DNA from: Thermomonas sp.
Lineage (GTDB): Bacteria; Pseudomonadota; Gammaproteobacteria; Xanthomonadales; Xanthomonadaceae
Direction of reading: 5' to 3'
Assembly (NCBI RefSeq): GCF_023953935.1
Contig: NZ_JAMLIW010000001.1
Span: forward strand, 529,732 to 593,731
Length of the DNA stretch: 64,000 bases
How positions within the stretch are numbered: position 1 is the stretch's first letter; every line of letters starts with the position of its first letter. This document shows, one piece after another, positions 47,914 to 58,101 of the stretch. The notes under the pieces are model-generated. The model was not told where the DNA came from. It saw nothing but the letters and a program-made list of their open reading frames with translations, and searched no databases. A program made the position numbers and the translations under genes.

Positions 47914-48612
47914 TTACTTCAGGCTCAACGACGCCTGGTCCACGGTGACACCGGGGCCCATGGTGGAGCTGAGCGAAATCTTCTGCAGGTAGGTGCCCTT
48001 CGAAGTCGCCGGCTTGGCCTTGACCAGGTCCGCCAGCAGCGCCTGCAGGTTGCCCTTCAGCGCATCATTCTCGAAGTTGGCCTTGCCGATGGTGCAATGA
48101 ATGATCCCGGCCTTGTCGGTGCGGTAGCGCACCTGACCCGCCTTGGCATTGCGCACGGCGCCAGCGGCATCCGGCGACACCGTGCCGACCTTCGGGTTCG
48201 GCATCAGGCCGCGCGGGCCCAGCACCTGGCCGAGCTTGCCGACCACGCGCATCGCATCCGGCGTGGCGATGACCACGTCGTAGTTCAATTCACCGCCCAG
48301 CATGCGCTCGGCCAGATCGTCCATGCCCACCACGTCGGCACCCGCCGCCAGCGCCTCGTCGGCCTTGGCGCCGGCCGGGCAGAACACTGCCACCCGCACC
48401 GTCTTGCCGGTACCGGCCGGCAGCACGGTCGAGCCGCGCACCTGCTGATCGGACTTCTTCGCATCCACGCCCAGGCGCACGGCCACGTCGATCGCTTCGA
48501 CGAACTTGGCCTTGCTGTTGTCCTTGAGGATCTTCAGGGCATCATCGATGGCATAGGCCTTGCCCGGAACGGTGGCGGCGAGGATCGCCTTCTGTCGCTT
48601 GTTCAGTGCCAT
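47914..48612 (-). CDS. rplA: 50S ribosomal protein L1
   Basis: A 232-residue stalk protein that binds 23S rRNA and, in E. coli, the rplKA leader as repressor. Motifs: [51 protein letters not shown] and [18 protein letters not shown]. It starts 4 bases after rplK. Confidence 0.98.
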   Translation of the reverse strand: MALNKRQKAILAATVPGKAYAIDDALKILKDNSKAKFVEAIDVAVRLGVDAKKSDQQVRGSTVLPAGTGKTVRVAVFCPAGAKADEALAAGADVVGMDDLAERMLGGELNYDVVIATPDAMRVVGKLGQVLGPRGLMPNPKVGTVSPDAAGAVRNAKAGQVRYRTDKAGIIHCTIGKANFENDALKGNLQALLADLVKAKPATSKGTYLQKISLSSTMGPGVTVDQASLSLK

Positions 48613-48616
48613 TGTC

Positions 48617-49045
48617 TCAGCCCTCCACCGTCAGACCCATGGAACGGGCCGAGCCCGCGATCGTCCGCACCGCCGCGTCCAGGTCGGCCGCAGTCAGGTC
48701 GGCTTCCTTCGCCTTGGCGATGTCTTCCAACTGCGCACGCGTCACCTTGCCCACCTTCTCGGTGTTCGGGCGTTTGGAGCCGGAGGTGACGCCCGCCGCC
48801 TTCTTCAGCAGCACCGTGGCCGGCGTGCTCTTGGTGACGAAGGTGAAGGTGCGGTCGGAATAGGCGGTGATGATGACCGGGGTCGGCAGACCCGGCTCGA
48901 GCTTGGAGGTTGCCGCGTTGAACGCCTTGCAGAACTCCATGATGTTCAGGCCGCGCTGACCCAGCGCAGGACCGACCGGCGGCGAGGGGTTGGCCTGGCC
49001 GGCCTTCACCTGCAGCTTGATGTAACCGACGACTTTCTTTGCCAT
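48617..49045 (-). CDS. rplK: 50S ribosomal protein L11
   Basis: A 142-residue protein of the GTPase-associated centre, needed for RelA activation. [42 protein letters not shown] is diagnostic, with the proline-rich thiostrepton-site turn intact. First gene of the rplKAJL-rpoBC operon, behind a promoter about 180 bases upstream. Confidence 0.98.
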   Translation of the reverse strand: MAKKVVGYIKLQVKAGQANPSPPVGPALGQRGLNIMEFCKAFNAATSKLEPGLPTPVIITAYSDRTFTFVTKSTPATVLLKKAAGVTSGSKRPNTEKVGKVTRAQLEDIAKAKEADLTAADLDAAVRTIAGSARSMGLTVEG

Positions 49046-49227
49046 TGCTGTTGTCTCCGGGTGCTAGCGCCTGGGTTGCAGGCTCCCCATCGGACCGGGA
49101 TCATCGACATCGCAGGCAGCGCGCGTCCCGGCATCGCGCAATCACCCGAATTGCACCCACTGAATTGCATCCACCTCGAAGACCCGGTCGCGGCGGCGAA
49201 CGGAAGCTTCAAAAGTGCGAGCCGCGC

Positions 49228-49256
49228 ATTGTAGCAGATTCCGGGGCCGCCGTCAG
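49228..49256 (-). promoter_or_regulatory. Promoter of the rplK operon
   Basis: Minus-strand -35 CTGACG (plus 49251-49256), 17-base spacer, and extended -10 TGC-TACAAT (plus 49228-49233). It lies in the 222-base gap after nusG. It would give a leader of about 175 bases ahead of rplK, enough for L1-type control. Confidence 0.7.
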
Positions 49257-49267
49257 ACGGGCGTGGA

Positions 49268-49855
49268 TCAGGCCTTTTCGACCTGCCCGAACTCCAGCTC
49301 GACCGGCGTGGAGCGCCCGAAGATCAGCACGGCCACGCGCAGGCGGCTCTTCTCGTAGTTGATCTCTTCGACCACGCCGTTGAAGTCGTTGAACGGACCA
49401 TCGACCACCCGGACCATCTGCCCCGGCTCGAACAGCACCTTGGGCTTGGGCTTGGCGACGCCGTCCTGGACGCGCTGCAGGATGGCGTCGGCCTCGTCGT
49501 CACGAATCGGCAACGGCCGGTCGGCGGTGCCGCCGATGAAGCCCATCACCTTCGGGGTTTCCTTGACCAGGTGCCAGGATTCGCTGTCGATGCGCGGAAT
49601 GCCATCCACGGCATGGGTGGCAATCTGCACCAGCACGTAGCCGGGGAAGAACTTGCGCTCCGAGCGCCGCTTCTGGCCCGAACGCATCTCCACCACTTCC
49701 TCGGTGGGCACCAGCACCTCGCCGAAGCGATCCTGCATGCCCATGCGCACGATCCGGTCGCGCAGCGCCTGCGCCACCGACTTCTCGAAGCCGGAATAGG
49801 CGTGGACCACGTACCAGCGCTTGAGAATGTCGGAATTGCTCACTGAAGTCTCCAT
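49268..49855 (-). CDS. nusG: Transcription termination/antitermination protein NusG
   Basis: A 195-residue protein. The NGN domain ([32 protein letters not shown]) binds RNA polymerase; the C-terminal KOW domain ([37 protein letters not shown]) binds S10 or Rho. The ATG at 49855 shares one base with the secE stop (TGATG), which supports it over an upstream ATG. Confidence 0.97.
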   Translation of the reverse strand: METSVSNSDILKRWYVVHAYSGFEKSVAQALRDRIVRMGMQDRFGEVLVPTEEVVEMRSGQKRRSERKFFPGYVLVQIATHAVDGIPRIDSESWHLVKETPKVMGFIGGTADRPLPIRDDEADAILQRVQDGVAKPKPKVLFEPGQMVRVVDGPFNDFNGVVEEINYEKSRLRVAVLIFGRSTPVELEFGQVEKA

Positions 49856-50238
49856 CAGCTGCCGAGCAGCCATTTCACGGCGAACTGGATGATGAAATCG
49901 AACGCCGCCATGATCAGGCTGAACGCCAGCACAGCCAGAATCACGACCATCATCATCCGGTTGGTTTCCTGGCGCGTCGGCCAGACCACCTTGCGCAGTT
50001 CGAAGCGCGATTCGGCGAGGAATCCCCGGGTCTTGGCGCCCCGGCTCGTGCTCATGAGGAACAGCGCACCGCCCGCAATCACGCCAGCTGCCACCAGCAG
50101 CATCCGCACGCCGCTGGGCCAGGCGCTGCCGATCAGATAGTAGGCGGTGATCCCGGCCGCCACCAGCACGATGGCAATGACGTATTTGACGATGTCCCCG
50201 GAGCCGGCGGACGGATTGGGCAGCGCGTTGCTGGTCAA
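49855..50238 (-). CDS. secE: Preprotein translocase subunit SecE, TTG start
   Basis: A 127-residue, three-helix SecE (helices about 17-38, 44-64 and 90-120). The conserved [16 protein letters not shown] cytoplasmic [11 protein letters not shown] motif is intact. No ATG is available: the in-frame upstream extension runs into tRNA-Trp. The first credible start is TTG at 50238, with GAAGAGA as ribosome binding site about 7 bases upstream. It is followed directly by nusG and pairs with SecY (21256-22608). Confidence 0.9.
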   Translation of the reverse strand: MTSNALPNPSAGSGDIVKYVIAIVLVAAGITAYYLIGSAWPSGVRMLLVAAGVIAGGALFLMSTSRGAKTRGFLAESRFELRKVVWPTRQETNRMMMVVILAVLAFSLIMAAFDFIIQFAVKWLLGS

Positions 50239-50277
50239 GGCTTCATCTCTTCGGCGTCCGCCGCAGCGGCGCCCGGT

Positions 50278-50353
<76 letters not shown>

Positions 50354-50488
50354 ATGAAATTTGCATTGTTCCCGAAAAGGCAACGGCGGCTTGCGCCGCC
50401 TGGCCTTGCTCCCGACACGCTTGGCGGCTAGTCGGGACGGGTGCTCCGCTTACGCGGGGCTGGATGTTGCTGGGTGAATCTTGATGAC

Positions 50489-50570
50489 CGCAATCGCACC
50501 CCTCGGCCTGCGGCCTCGGTGAGCTCCTACACCGCAACCCGCAGGAGCGCACCGCATGGGGCGCGATCAC
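50489..50570. repeat. REP pair with GTAG head, downstream of tuf copy 2
   Basis: The minus strand of 50489-50530 reads GTAGGAGCTCACC then a GC-rich dyad and GGGGTGCGAT, the layout of GTAG-tetranucleotide REPs of Lysobacterales linked to RAYT transposases. A degenerate partner of opposite orientation (GCAGGAGCGCACC ... GGGGCGCGAT) lies at 50541-50570. Confidence 0.7.
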
Positions 50571-50579
50571 GCACTCGCG

Positions 50580-51770
<1,191 letters not shown>

Positions 51771-51863
51771 GGCTCGAATCTCGTTGACGTTGATGGATGG
51801 AATCGTTTCCCTGTTCGGCTTCCGGAAAAGTTGATCCGACTGCCTGCGGCGGGACCGCAATAC

Positions 51864-51939
51864 TGGTGCTCACGACTGGAATCGAACCAGTGACCTCCTC
51901 CTTACCAAGGAGGTGCTCTACCGACTGAGCTACGTGAGC
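51864..51939 (-). tRNA. trnT: tRNA-Thr (GGU)
   Basis: 76 bases with encoded CCA. Acceptor stem GCTCACG / CGTGAGC, anticodon loop TTGGTAA with anticodon GGT, T-loop GTTCGATTC. Third tRNA of the cluster leading into tuf copy 2. Confidence 0.96.
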
Positions 51940-51972
51940 GAAATTGTTCAAACGAGCCGCGCAATGCAATGG

Positions 51973-52046
51973 TGGAGCGGGAGACGGGAATCGAACCCGC
52001 ACTAGTAGCTTGGAAGGCTACAGTTCTACCATTGAACTACTCCCGC
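51973..52046 (-). tRNA. trnG: tRNA-Gly (UCC)
   Basis: 74 bases with encoded CCA. Acceptor stem GCGGGAG / CTCCCGC, anticodon loop CTTCCAA with anticodon TCC, T-loop GTTCGATTC. Second tRNA of the cluster. Confidence 0.96.
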
Positions 52047-52096
52047 ACCGGGAGGCCCGTCTTGATGCACCGTCGGCTGGTAAGGCCGCGGGTGAA

Positions 52097-52140
52097 ACTT
52101 CAAACGCTTTCCAACTTCCAACTGGTGGAGGGAGGTGGAT
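52097..52140 (-). repeat. Partial duplicate of the tRNA-Tyr 3' end and its spacer
   Basis: 44 bases that match 52190-52233 with 3 mismatches. The shared part includes the last 18 bases of tRNA-Tyr with CCA (ATCCACCTCCCTCCACCA on the minus strand) and 26 bases of following spacer. The period is 93 bases. The copy is too short to be a tRNA. Confidence 0.9.
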
Positions 52141-52215
52141 GGCTGCGGCGCTGCGCGCCTTCTCCAATTCGCCCACCCCACGTTCCCGCACTTCAAACAC
52201 TTTCGAACATCCAAC

Positions 52216-52301
52216 TGGTGGAGGGAGGTGGATTCGAACCACCGAAGGCGTAAGCCAGCAGATTTACAGTCTGCCCCCGTTGGCCGCTTGGGTATCCCTC
52301 C
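52216..52301 (-). tRNA. trnY: tRNA-Tyr (GUA)
   Basis: 86 bases with a long variable arm and encoded CCA. Acceptor stem GGAGGGA / CCCTCC, anticodon loop CTGTAAA with anticodon GTA, T-loop GTTCGAATC. First gene of the tRNA-tuf transcript. Its 3' end is duplicated 93 bases downstream. Confidence 0.96.
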
Positions 52302-52346
52302 GAATTGTATCAATGGCGGGCCGCGCGGCCCACCAAAGAGCCCGTA

Positions 52347-52375
52347 ATTTTGACCGCCGCCTTCCGCGCTGTCAA
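52347..52375 (-). promoter_or_regulatory. Promoter of the tRNA-tuf operon
   Basis: Minus-strand -35 TTGACA (plus 52370-52375, consensus), 17-base spacer, and -10 CAAAAT (plus 52347-52352), about 45 bases upstream of tRNA-Tyr. It fits the start of the tRNA-tuf-secE transcription unit. Confidence 0.7.
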
Positions 52376-52486
52376 CGGCTGGCGCTTGCGCCAGCACCAG
52401 TCCGGACAATCCACGCTGCGGTCCCGGATCACGCCGGCAATCCATTTGGCCGGGCCGGGGTGGGACGCGATGCGGTCTTCCCGTCT

Positions 52487-54430
52487 TCAGGCCCGCCCAA
52501 CCTGGCCGCCCGCCGCCTGATCGCACAACGGGCCCTGGCGGATCCTCTGGGCAAGCCGACCATGGCGAACGCTCGGCCTGGCCAGCGCTGTTTCCACCGC
52601 TGCGTCGGTGGCCCACAGTTCCACCGACAACCGCGCTCGGGACAGGCCCGTGTAGAGCATTTGCCGGGCCAGCAACGGCGAGTTCGGATCAGGAGGAAGC
52701 AGCACGGCCACGTGGTCGTATTCGGAACCTTGGCTCTTGTGGACGGTCAAGGCGAACGCATCCTCGTGGGGCGGCAAGGCGCGTGGATCGAACAAACGCA
52801 CGCCTGTGGCTTCCGCCTGCGGACCGGTCTGTGCACCCGGCACCGCTGCCTGCGTACTTTCGAAAACGACCTTCAGGACCCCGGCATCCCCGCCGCCCTC
52901 GACCAACACGCACAGCCCGACATCGCCGTTGTACAAGCGCGAAGCGGGGTCGTTGCGGGTGACGATCACGCTGCGTCCCGGGTAACAGTCGCCGCTGAAC
53001 CAGGGCTCCAGCGCCTGCCAGCCGCGCAGGCGGGCAGCGATGGCTTCGGCCACCCGAACCGAACCGAACGGGCCCTCGCGCTGGGCGCACAGCAGCTGCT
53101 GGCGGCGCAGGGCAGCCAGGCGCATGGCGAGTGCGGGTTGGTCGCTGGCGGCCACCGGCCGGGTGATGGCAACGGCTTCGAGCGTGCGCCGCAAGCCTTC
53201 GACCCAGGGGCGCAGCCGGCGCCGCAACCCGGCAGCATCGGCTACGGCATGTTCGGCGGCCGCAGGATGCCCCGAAGCCGCTTTCCGTTCGCCCGCGGTC
53301 GCCAGCGCACGCTTGAAGGCATCCGTCGCACCAGCGCGCACGGCTTCATTGATCGGCACCAAGTGGCGGTCGGCGCGGAAGCAATGGCTGAGCCGGACCA
53401 GGTCGCCGCGCGGGTCGGCTTCCAGCGCGCTGACGATGTCCAGCATGATCGAGCCGGTGCCGACCGAGGTGAGCTGGTCGGCGTCGCCTACCAGCACCAG
53501 CACGGCCGTTTCCCGCAGCGCGGCCAGCAAAGCGCGCAGCAGGCCAAGATCGAGCATCGAGGCCTCGTCCACGACCACGATGTCTGCTGGAAGCTGCTCA
53601 TCGGCGTGGAAGCTGAAGCCGCCGCGGCCGCCACGACTGCCGAGCAGGCGATGCACGGTGCCGGATTCGGCGGAGACGATCGCTTCGAGATGCGGCCGCC
53701 ATTCGCTGGCAAGCGGTCGTTCGCCGTCCAGCAGGTGCGCCTCGCCTTGCCGCAGCGCTGCACCAAGCCGTTGCGCGGCCTTGCCGGTGGGTGCGGCGAT
53801 CTGGATCCGCGGCAGGCGATCATGCGCGGCGGCATGATCGCGCGACAGGCCCAGCAGCATGCGCAGCACGGTGGTGGTTTTGCCGGTGCCGGGCCCGCCG
53901 GTGAGCACCATCAGCCGCTTGCCGACGGCTTGGCGGACGGCGTCGCGCTGGCTCGCCTCCTGATTCGTCCAGCTGCCGTTGAACAGCGCCCGCAGGTCAT
54001 CATCGGACAATGGGCGCCGCGGCTCGAACCCGGCGGCGCGGCGCGCGGACAGCGCGATGGCCACCGCGGCCTCGGCGCGATGATTGCGCCGCAGGTAAAG
54101 GTAGCCGCCATCGAGCACGAAGGGGCAGCCCGCTTCCGGCTCGACATTCGCCGTCGCCATGGTCGCGACCAGCGGACTGCACGCCAGCGTTTCGCGCTGC
54201 GCTGCATCGAATGGCGGCGACCCATCCGCGCCGGACAGCGGCAGCGCGCTGTGGCCGCGGCCTTCGGCCTGGCTGGCCCATGCAGCGGCGGTAGCCGTGG
54301 TGGCGTCGCCGCCGTGTGCAACCACCCAGCGCCAGACGGCGCGATCGAGTGGACGCCATGCGTCCGGCCAGCCCGCGTCCGGTTGGGCGGCGCGGAACCC
54401 GAATGTCTCCCCGGCGCTGCGCGCGTTCAT
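52487..54430 (-). CDS. recD: Exodeoxyribonuclease V alpha subunit RecD
   Basis: A 647-residue 5'-3' helicase subunit of RecBCD. The N-terminal ~150 residues bind RecC. Walker A is GGPGTGKTTT (about 178-187) and Walker B VVVDEASM. The C-terminal UvrD_C_2 region has FALTVHKSQGSEYDHVAVLL and the arginine-finger end YTGLSRAR. The start at 54430 overlaps the recB stop by 4 bases (ATGA). Last gene of the recC-recB-recD set. Confidence 0.95.
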   Translation of the reverse strand: MNARSAGETFGFRAAQPDAGWPDAWRPLDRAVWRWVVAHGGDATTATAAAWASQAEGRGHSALPLSGADGSPPFDAAQRETLACSPLVATMATANVEPEAGCPFVLDGGYLYLRRNHRAEAAVAIALSARRAAGFEPRRPLSDDDLRALFNGSWTNQEASQRDAVRQAVGKRLMVLTGGPGTGKTTTVLRMLLGLSRDHAAAHDRLPRIQIAAPTGKAAQRLGAALRQGEAHLLDGERPLASEWRPHLEAIVSAESGTVHRLLGSRGGRGGFSFHADEQLPADIVVVDEASMLDLGLLRALLAALRETAVLVLVGDADQLTSVGTGSIMLDIVSALEADPRGDLVRLSHCFRADRHLVPINEAVRAGATDAFKRALATAGERKAASGHPAAAEHAVADAAGLRRRLRPWVEGLRRTLEAVAITRPVAASDQPALAMRLAALRRQQLLCAQREGPFGSVRVAEAIAARLRGWQALEPWFSGDCYPGRSVIVTRNDPASRLYNGDVGLCVLVEGGGDAGVLKVVFESTQAAVPGAQTGPQAEATGVRLFDPRALPPHEDAFALTVHKSQGSEYDHVAVLLPPDPNSPLLARQMLYTGLSRARLSVELWATDAAVETALARPSVRHGRLAQRIRQGPLCDQAAGGQVGRA

Positions 54431-57400
54431 GCGGCCTCCTGCAGCGGCAGGCCCAGCGCCGCCTGCACGGCATCGAGCAGGCCATCGTTGAAGCGGTGGT
54501 GCCAGACCCCGCACGGGGTGCCGTCGGGCAGGTTCAGCCCCACCGCGCGAATGAACAGATACCAGCAGTCGCCCAGATGCGTTTCGCGCCGGTAGGTATC
54601 TCCAAGGCGAGCGCGCAGGTAGCGCTCCGTGGCGATGGTGTACAGCAGCGCCTGAAAGCGATAGTGGGTGTCCCGCATCCTGGCATCGAGCGCGTCGGGC
54701 GCATAGTCCTCCAGGCACGGGCGCTCGGCTGCGGACAGCCGGTTGCCCTTGTAGTCCAGCACGTGGATGCGGCCGCCGCTGGCAAACAGCAGGTCGATCT
54801 TGCCGTTCATCACCCCCGCGAGGGTCTGGTCATGCCCGGGGACCAGATCGGGTTCGCCGTGGAGGACGCAGGCATTGCGCAAGGCTCGCAGCGTGGCGCC
54901 GTCGAGCAGATAGTTGAACTCCATTTCGGCGCGCATGGTGTCGCCATCCAGATCCCACAGTCGCGGACCAAGCGGATCGCTTGCCCGCATCCGCAGCGGC
55001 GTATCCAGTACCGCCTGCAGTCGCCGGGCCAGATCGCGGGAAAACTGCCCGTCATCGATGCCGCGCAGCCGCACCCCGTGTTCCCTCAGCGCGGCGAGCA
55101 CTGCCTCTTCCGACATCGGCACATGCGGTTCGCGACGCTCGAACAAGGCGTGCACGGCATTGCCGAACTCGGTGCCGGCCACTGCGGCCAGCGCTTCCAG
55201 CTCGGTGTGCGCGGTGGAGGTTGCCGGCACTTCCGATGGCGCTTCCGGCAGGACCGCGTTCTGGAAAGCGTCGTCCTGCTCCAGCAGTTCCTCATCCTCG
55301 GCCGCGCCGCCTTCATCGAGCACGGGACGATGACCGCCGCCTGACAGGGTGGTGAAACTGTGGCGCATCGGCAGCGGGCCTGCGGGCGCGGGCGGCAACG
55401 GGCGGGCGCGGCGGGGGCTGGCAGTATCCGTCCCCGCGCTCAAGCTCAATCCTTCATGGGCCTCCCAACCCTTGCGGCATTCGATGCAGGCAGGTGCAGC
55501 CTCTCCCGACCCGAACTGGCCAAGCGGCAGCCTGTTCAAGGGGGCTTCATCCGATTGTTTCTGCGCTCCTCGCACCTCTGGCGAGAGCGTGAACACATGG
55601 CAGGCGTGGATGGCCCGGGTCAGCGCCACGTAAAGCATGCGGCAGCGTTCATCGAACTCCTGCTGCTTGACGATGTCCTTGGCCTGGCCCTCGACCAGAT
55701 ATTTGTGCTGGCCGTCAGCATCGGACAAGAGCTGGGCACCCTTGCCGGCAGGCCCGGGGCGCTTGTGTTTCCACATCAGCGGCAGGAACACCACACCGAA
55801 TTCCAGGCCCTTGCTGCCGTGCAAGGTGAGCAGCCGGACCCGCGCCGCATCCGACTCCAACCGCAGCGCCCGCGCGTCGGCCGCGTCGCCGCCCTCGGCA
55901 TCGCCCTCGACCTGATCGGCGAACCAGGCCGCCAGCCGTTCGCCACCACCGACGTCCAACCACGCCTCCTGCAACAGCTCCCCGAGGTGGCGCAGGTCGG
56001 TGAGCACGCGCTCCCCATCCGTGGCTTCAAGCAGGCGCGGCGCCTGCCCTTCCAGCAGCCTTGCCACCACTTCCAGCGGTCCGCCGCTGACCAGATGGGC
56101 GCGCAGCGCGTGGAACTTCGCGGCTTGCCGATCCCATGCGGCCGAATCCGAATCGAGCGCCTGCAGCTTCCGCAATCCGAGGCCGCACAAGCGCGTGGCC
56201 AGCGCCGCGCGCAGCGCGCCGGCATCGTCCGGATGCAGCAAGGCGTGCAGGATCAGCCGCAGGTCGCGGGCGGTGTCGGTCTCGAACACGCTGCTTGGCG
56301 TCGTTGCCACGCAGGGCACGCCGCGCATCTTGAGCAACGCCGAGAGTTTCCTGATCTGGCCGTTGGTTGGCAGCAGAACGGCGATGTCGCCAGGCTTTAG
56401 TGGCCCTCGCGTCAGTTCATCCAGCTCCGACAGCCTGTCAATGCAATATCCCTGCGCGGACAGCGCCCACGCGATCTGCCCGGCGCACGCCTTGAGCGCC
56501 AAGGTTTCCAGATCGACGCCTTCCGGCGGGTCAGCCAGCTCGTGCAACACCAGCAGCCGCGCAACCGGCTCGCCATTCGGCGCCGAGCGCAGCGGCGTGG
56601 CGTCCTGGCGGCCACTGGCCTGCACGTCCTCATAAGCGATCGTGGTTGTTGATTTGTCGTCACCCAACTTGCGTCCCGTCGCCGCATAGAACTGGTTGAT
56701 CGCTTCAACATAGCCACGGCTGGAACGGTGATTGGTGTTCAGGGTCAACCGATCCGTGGGCGGCACCTCGGATTTGGCGCGCTCGTAGGTCTGCACGTCG
56801 CCGCCGCGGAAGCGGTAGATAGACTGCTTGGGATCGCCGATCATCACCAGTCGGCCGCGCGGCGTTTTTTCGGCGCCGCCTTCGCGATAAATCGCATCGA
56901 GGATGCCGAACTGGACCGGATCGGTGTCCTGGAATTCGTCCACCAGCGCCACCGGCCATTCGGCGAACAAGGCGTCCGCCAGCGCACGCTGGCCCGCGTG
57001 CGGTTGCAGCGCATCGCTCACGGCGACCAGAATCTGGTCGAACGTGGACTGGTTGGCAGCATCCAGCCGCGATTGCATGGCCTGTCGGCACCAGCGCCGG
57101 GCGGCGGAGAGGAAGGTTCGGAGGGCTCGGTTGGCCGCCAACTCAAGCTGCAAGGGCGAAATGGCGGCGGCGATTCCGGGTGACAGATCCACGAGTTTGC
57201 GCACCTGCGAATCCGTCTTGCCCGCCTTGTTCACGCCCCTCATCGATGAGGCATCGAGCAAATCCCTGCGATACTCTTCAAGAATGTCCGCGATGGCCTC
57301 ATCAGACGTCTCGAACGCATCCGCCAGCGCTGCCCAGGCCTTTCCAAGCCGTCCACCGCGATTCAGCAGCCCCTCCGCAGACACCACCTCGCGCACGTTG

Positions 57401-58101
57401 GCAACCCAGCCCTGCCAGCCTCCAACGGCCTCGGAAACCGCTGCCGCCACGATCTGCGGATCCAGTGGCCCTACCTCCACATTTGCCTGCAGCAGCACCG
57501 GCACATATTTTTTCAGCTTGTTGCGATCGATTTCTGCGGCATGCGCCAGCTGGACCAATTCGTCCGCTTCGCTCCCTTGCGAGATGACCCGCCACAGATC
57601 GTCGGTCAGCGATTTCTCCAGCGTCTTGCCGTCGATCATGTCGCGCTCGCGAAACAGCGCCCCGGCGGCAAACGGGTGCTCGGCGAGGATGCGCGCGCAC
57701 AGCGCGTGCAGGGTGGAAATCGGGGCGGCATCAAATTCGGCCAACGCGGCTTGCAGACGTTGCACGTCTTTGTTGCATTGATTCGCATCGCCCAGCCAGC
57801 GCTGCAGAAGCCATTGCCGATCCGATGCCGACTCGTCATCGGCAGTGCCGCCGGCCGCCATGCTCTCCGCCTCGGCCAGCGCCCACAGCAGTTTGCCGCG
57901 CAGCCGCTCGGACAACTCGGCTGCGGCGGCGTTGGTGAAAGTGCTGACCACGATCCTCCGCGGCGTCAGCTCACGTTCCAGCAGCAGGCGCAGGTACAGC
58001 GCGGCGATGGTCCAGGTCTTGCCGGTGCCGGCGCTGGCCTCGACCAGACTGCGGCCACCGTCATCCAGCGGCAGCGTCATCCAACTGCTTGCCCCGCTCA
58101 T
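54427..58101 (-). CDS. recB: Exodeoxyribonuclease V beta subunit RecB
   Basis: A 1224-residue 3'-5' helicase/nuclease. Walker A is ASAGTGKT (22-29), and Walker B VDEFQDTD with further UvrD motifs including GDPKQSIYRFRGGD and LLTLHGSKGLEFGVVFLP. The C-terminal nuclease domain has the KIDLLF...HVLDYKGN motif (about residues 1095-1121), with the Asp and Lys needed for Mg-dependent DNA cleavage. It starts 4 bases inside the recC stop. Confidence 0.96.
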   Translation of the reverse strand: MSGASSWMTLPLDDGGRSLVEASAGTGKTWTIAALYLRLLLERELTPRRIVVSTFTNAAAAELSERLRGKLLWALAEAESMAAGGTADDESASDRQWLLQRWLGDANQCNKDVQRLQAALAEFDAAPISTLHALCARILAEHPFAAGALFRERDMIDGKTLEKSLTDDLWRVISQGSEADELVQLAHAAEIDRNKLKKYVPVLLQANVEVGPLDPQIVAAAVSEAVGGWQGWVANVREVVSAEGLLNRGGRLGKAWAALADAFETSDEAIADILEEYRRDLLDASSMRGVNKAGKTDSQVRKLVDLSPGIAAAISPLQLELAANRALRTFLSAARRWCRQAMQSRLDAANQSTFDQILVAVSDALQPHAGQRALADALFAEWPVALVDEFQDTDPVQFGILDAIYREGGAEKTPRGRLVMIGDPKQSIYRFRGGDVQTYERAKSEVPPTDRLTLNTNHRSSRGYVEAINQFYAATGRKLGDDKSTTTIAYEDVQASGRQDATPLRSAPNGEPVARLLVLHELADPPEGVDLETLALKACAGQIAWALSAQGYCIDRLSELDELTRGPLKPGDIAVLLPTNGQIRKLSALLKMRGVPCVATTPSSVFETDTARDLRLILHALLHPDDAGALRAALATRLCGLGLRKLQALDSDSAAWDRQAAKFHALRAHLVSGGPLEVVARLLEGQAPRLLEATDGERVLTDLRHLGELLQEAWLDVGGGERLAAWFADQVEGDAEGGDAADARALRLESDAARVRLLTLHGSKGLEFGVVFLPLMWKHKRPGPAGKGAQLLSDADGQHKYLVEGQAKDIVKQQEFDERCRMLYVALTRAIHACHVFTLSPEVRGAQKQSDEAPLNRLPLGQFGSGEAAPACIECRKGWEAHEGLSLSAGTDTASPRRARPLPPAPAGPLPMRHSFTTLSGGGHRPVLDEGGAAEDEELLEQDDAFQNAVLPEAPSEVPATSTAHTELEALAAVAGTEFGNAVHALFERREPHVPMSEEAVLAALREHGVRLRGIDDGQFSRDLARRLQAVLDTPLRMRASDPLGPRLWDLDGDTMRAEMEFNYLLDGATLRALRNACVLHGEPDLVPGHDQTLAGVMNGKIDLLFASGGRIHVLDYKGNRLSAAERPCLEDYAPDALDARMRDTHYRFQALLYTIATERYLRARLGDTYRRETHLGDCWYLFIRAVGLNLPDGTPCGVWHHRFNDGLLDAVQAALGLPLQEAA

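Noticed and set aside
52097-52233. An att duplication at tRNA-Tyr
   Set aside because: Only 49 bases separate the copies and the tRNA operon order is undisturbed, so local duplication is simpler.
54431-54718. N-terminal extension of RecD
   Set aside because: It overlaps recB out of frame; the 4-base ATGA overlap at 54427-54430 fixes the start.
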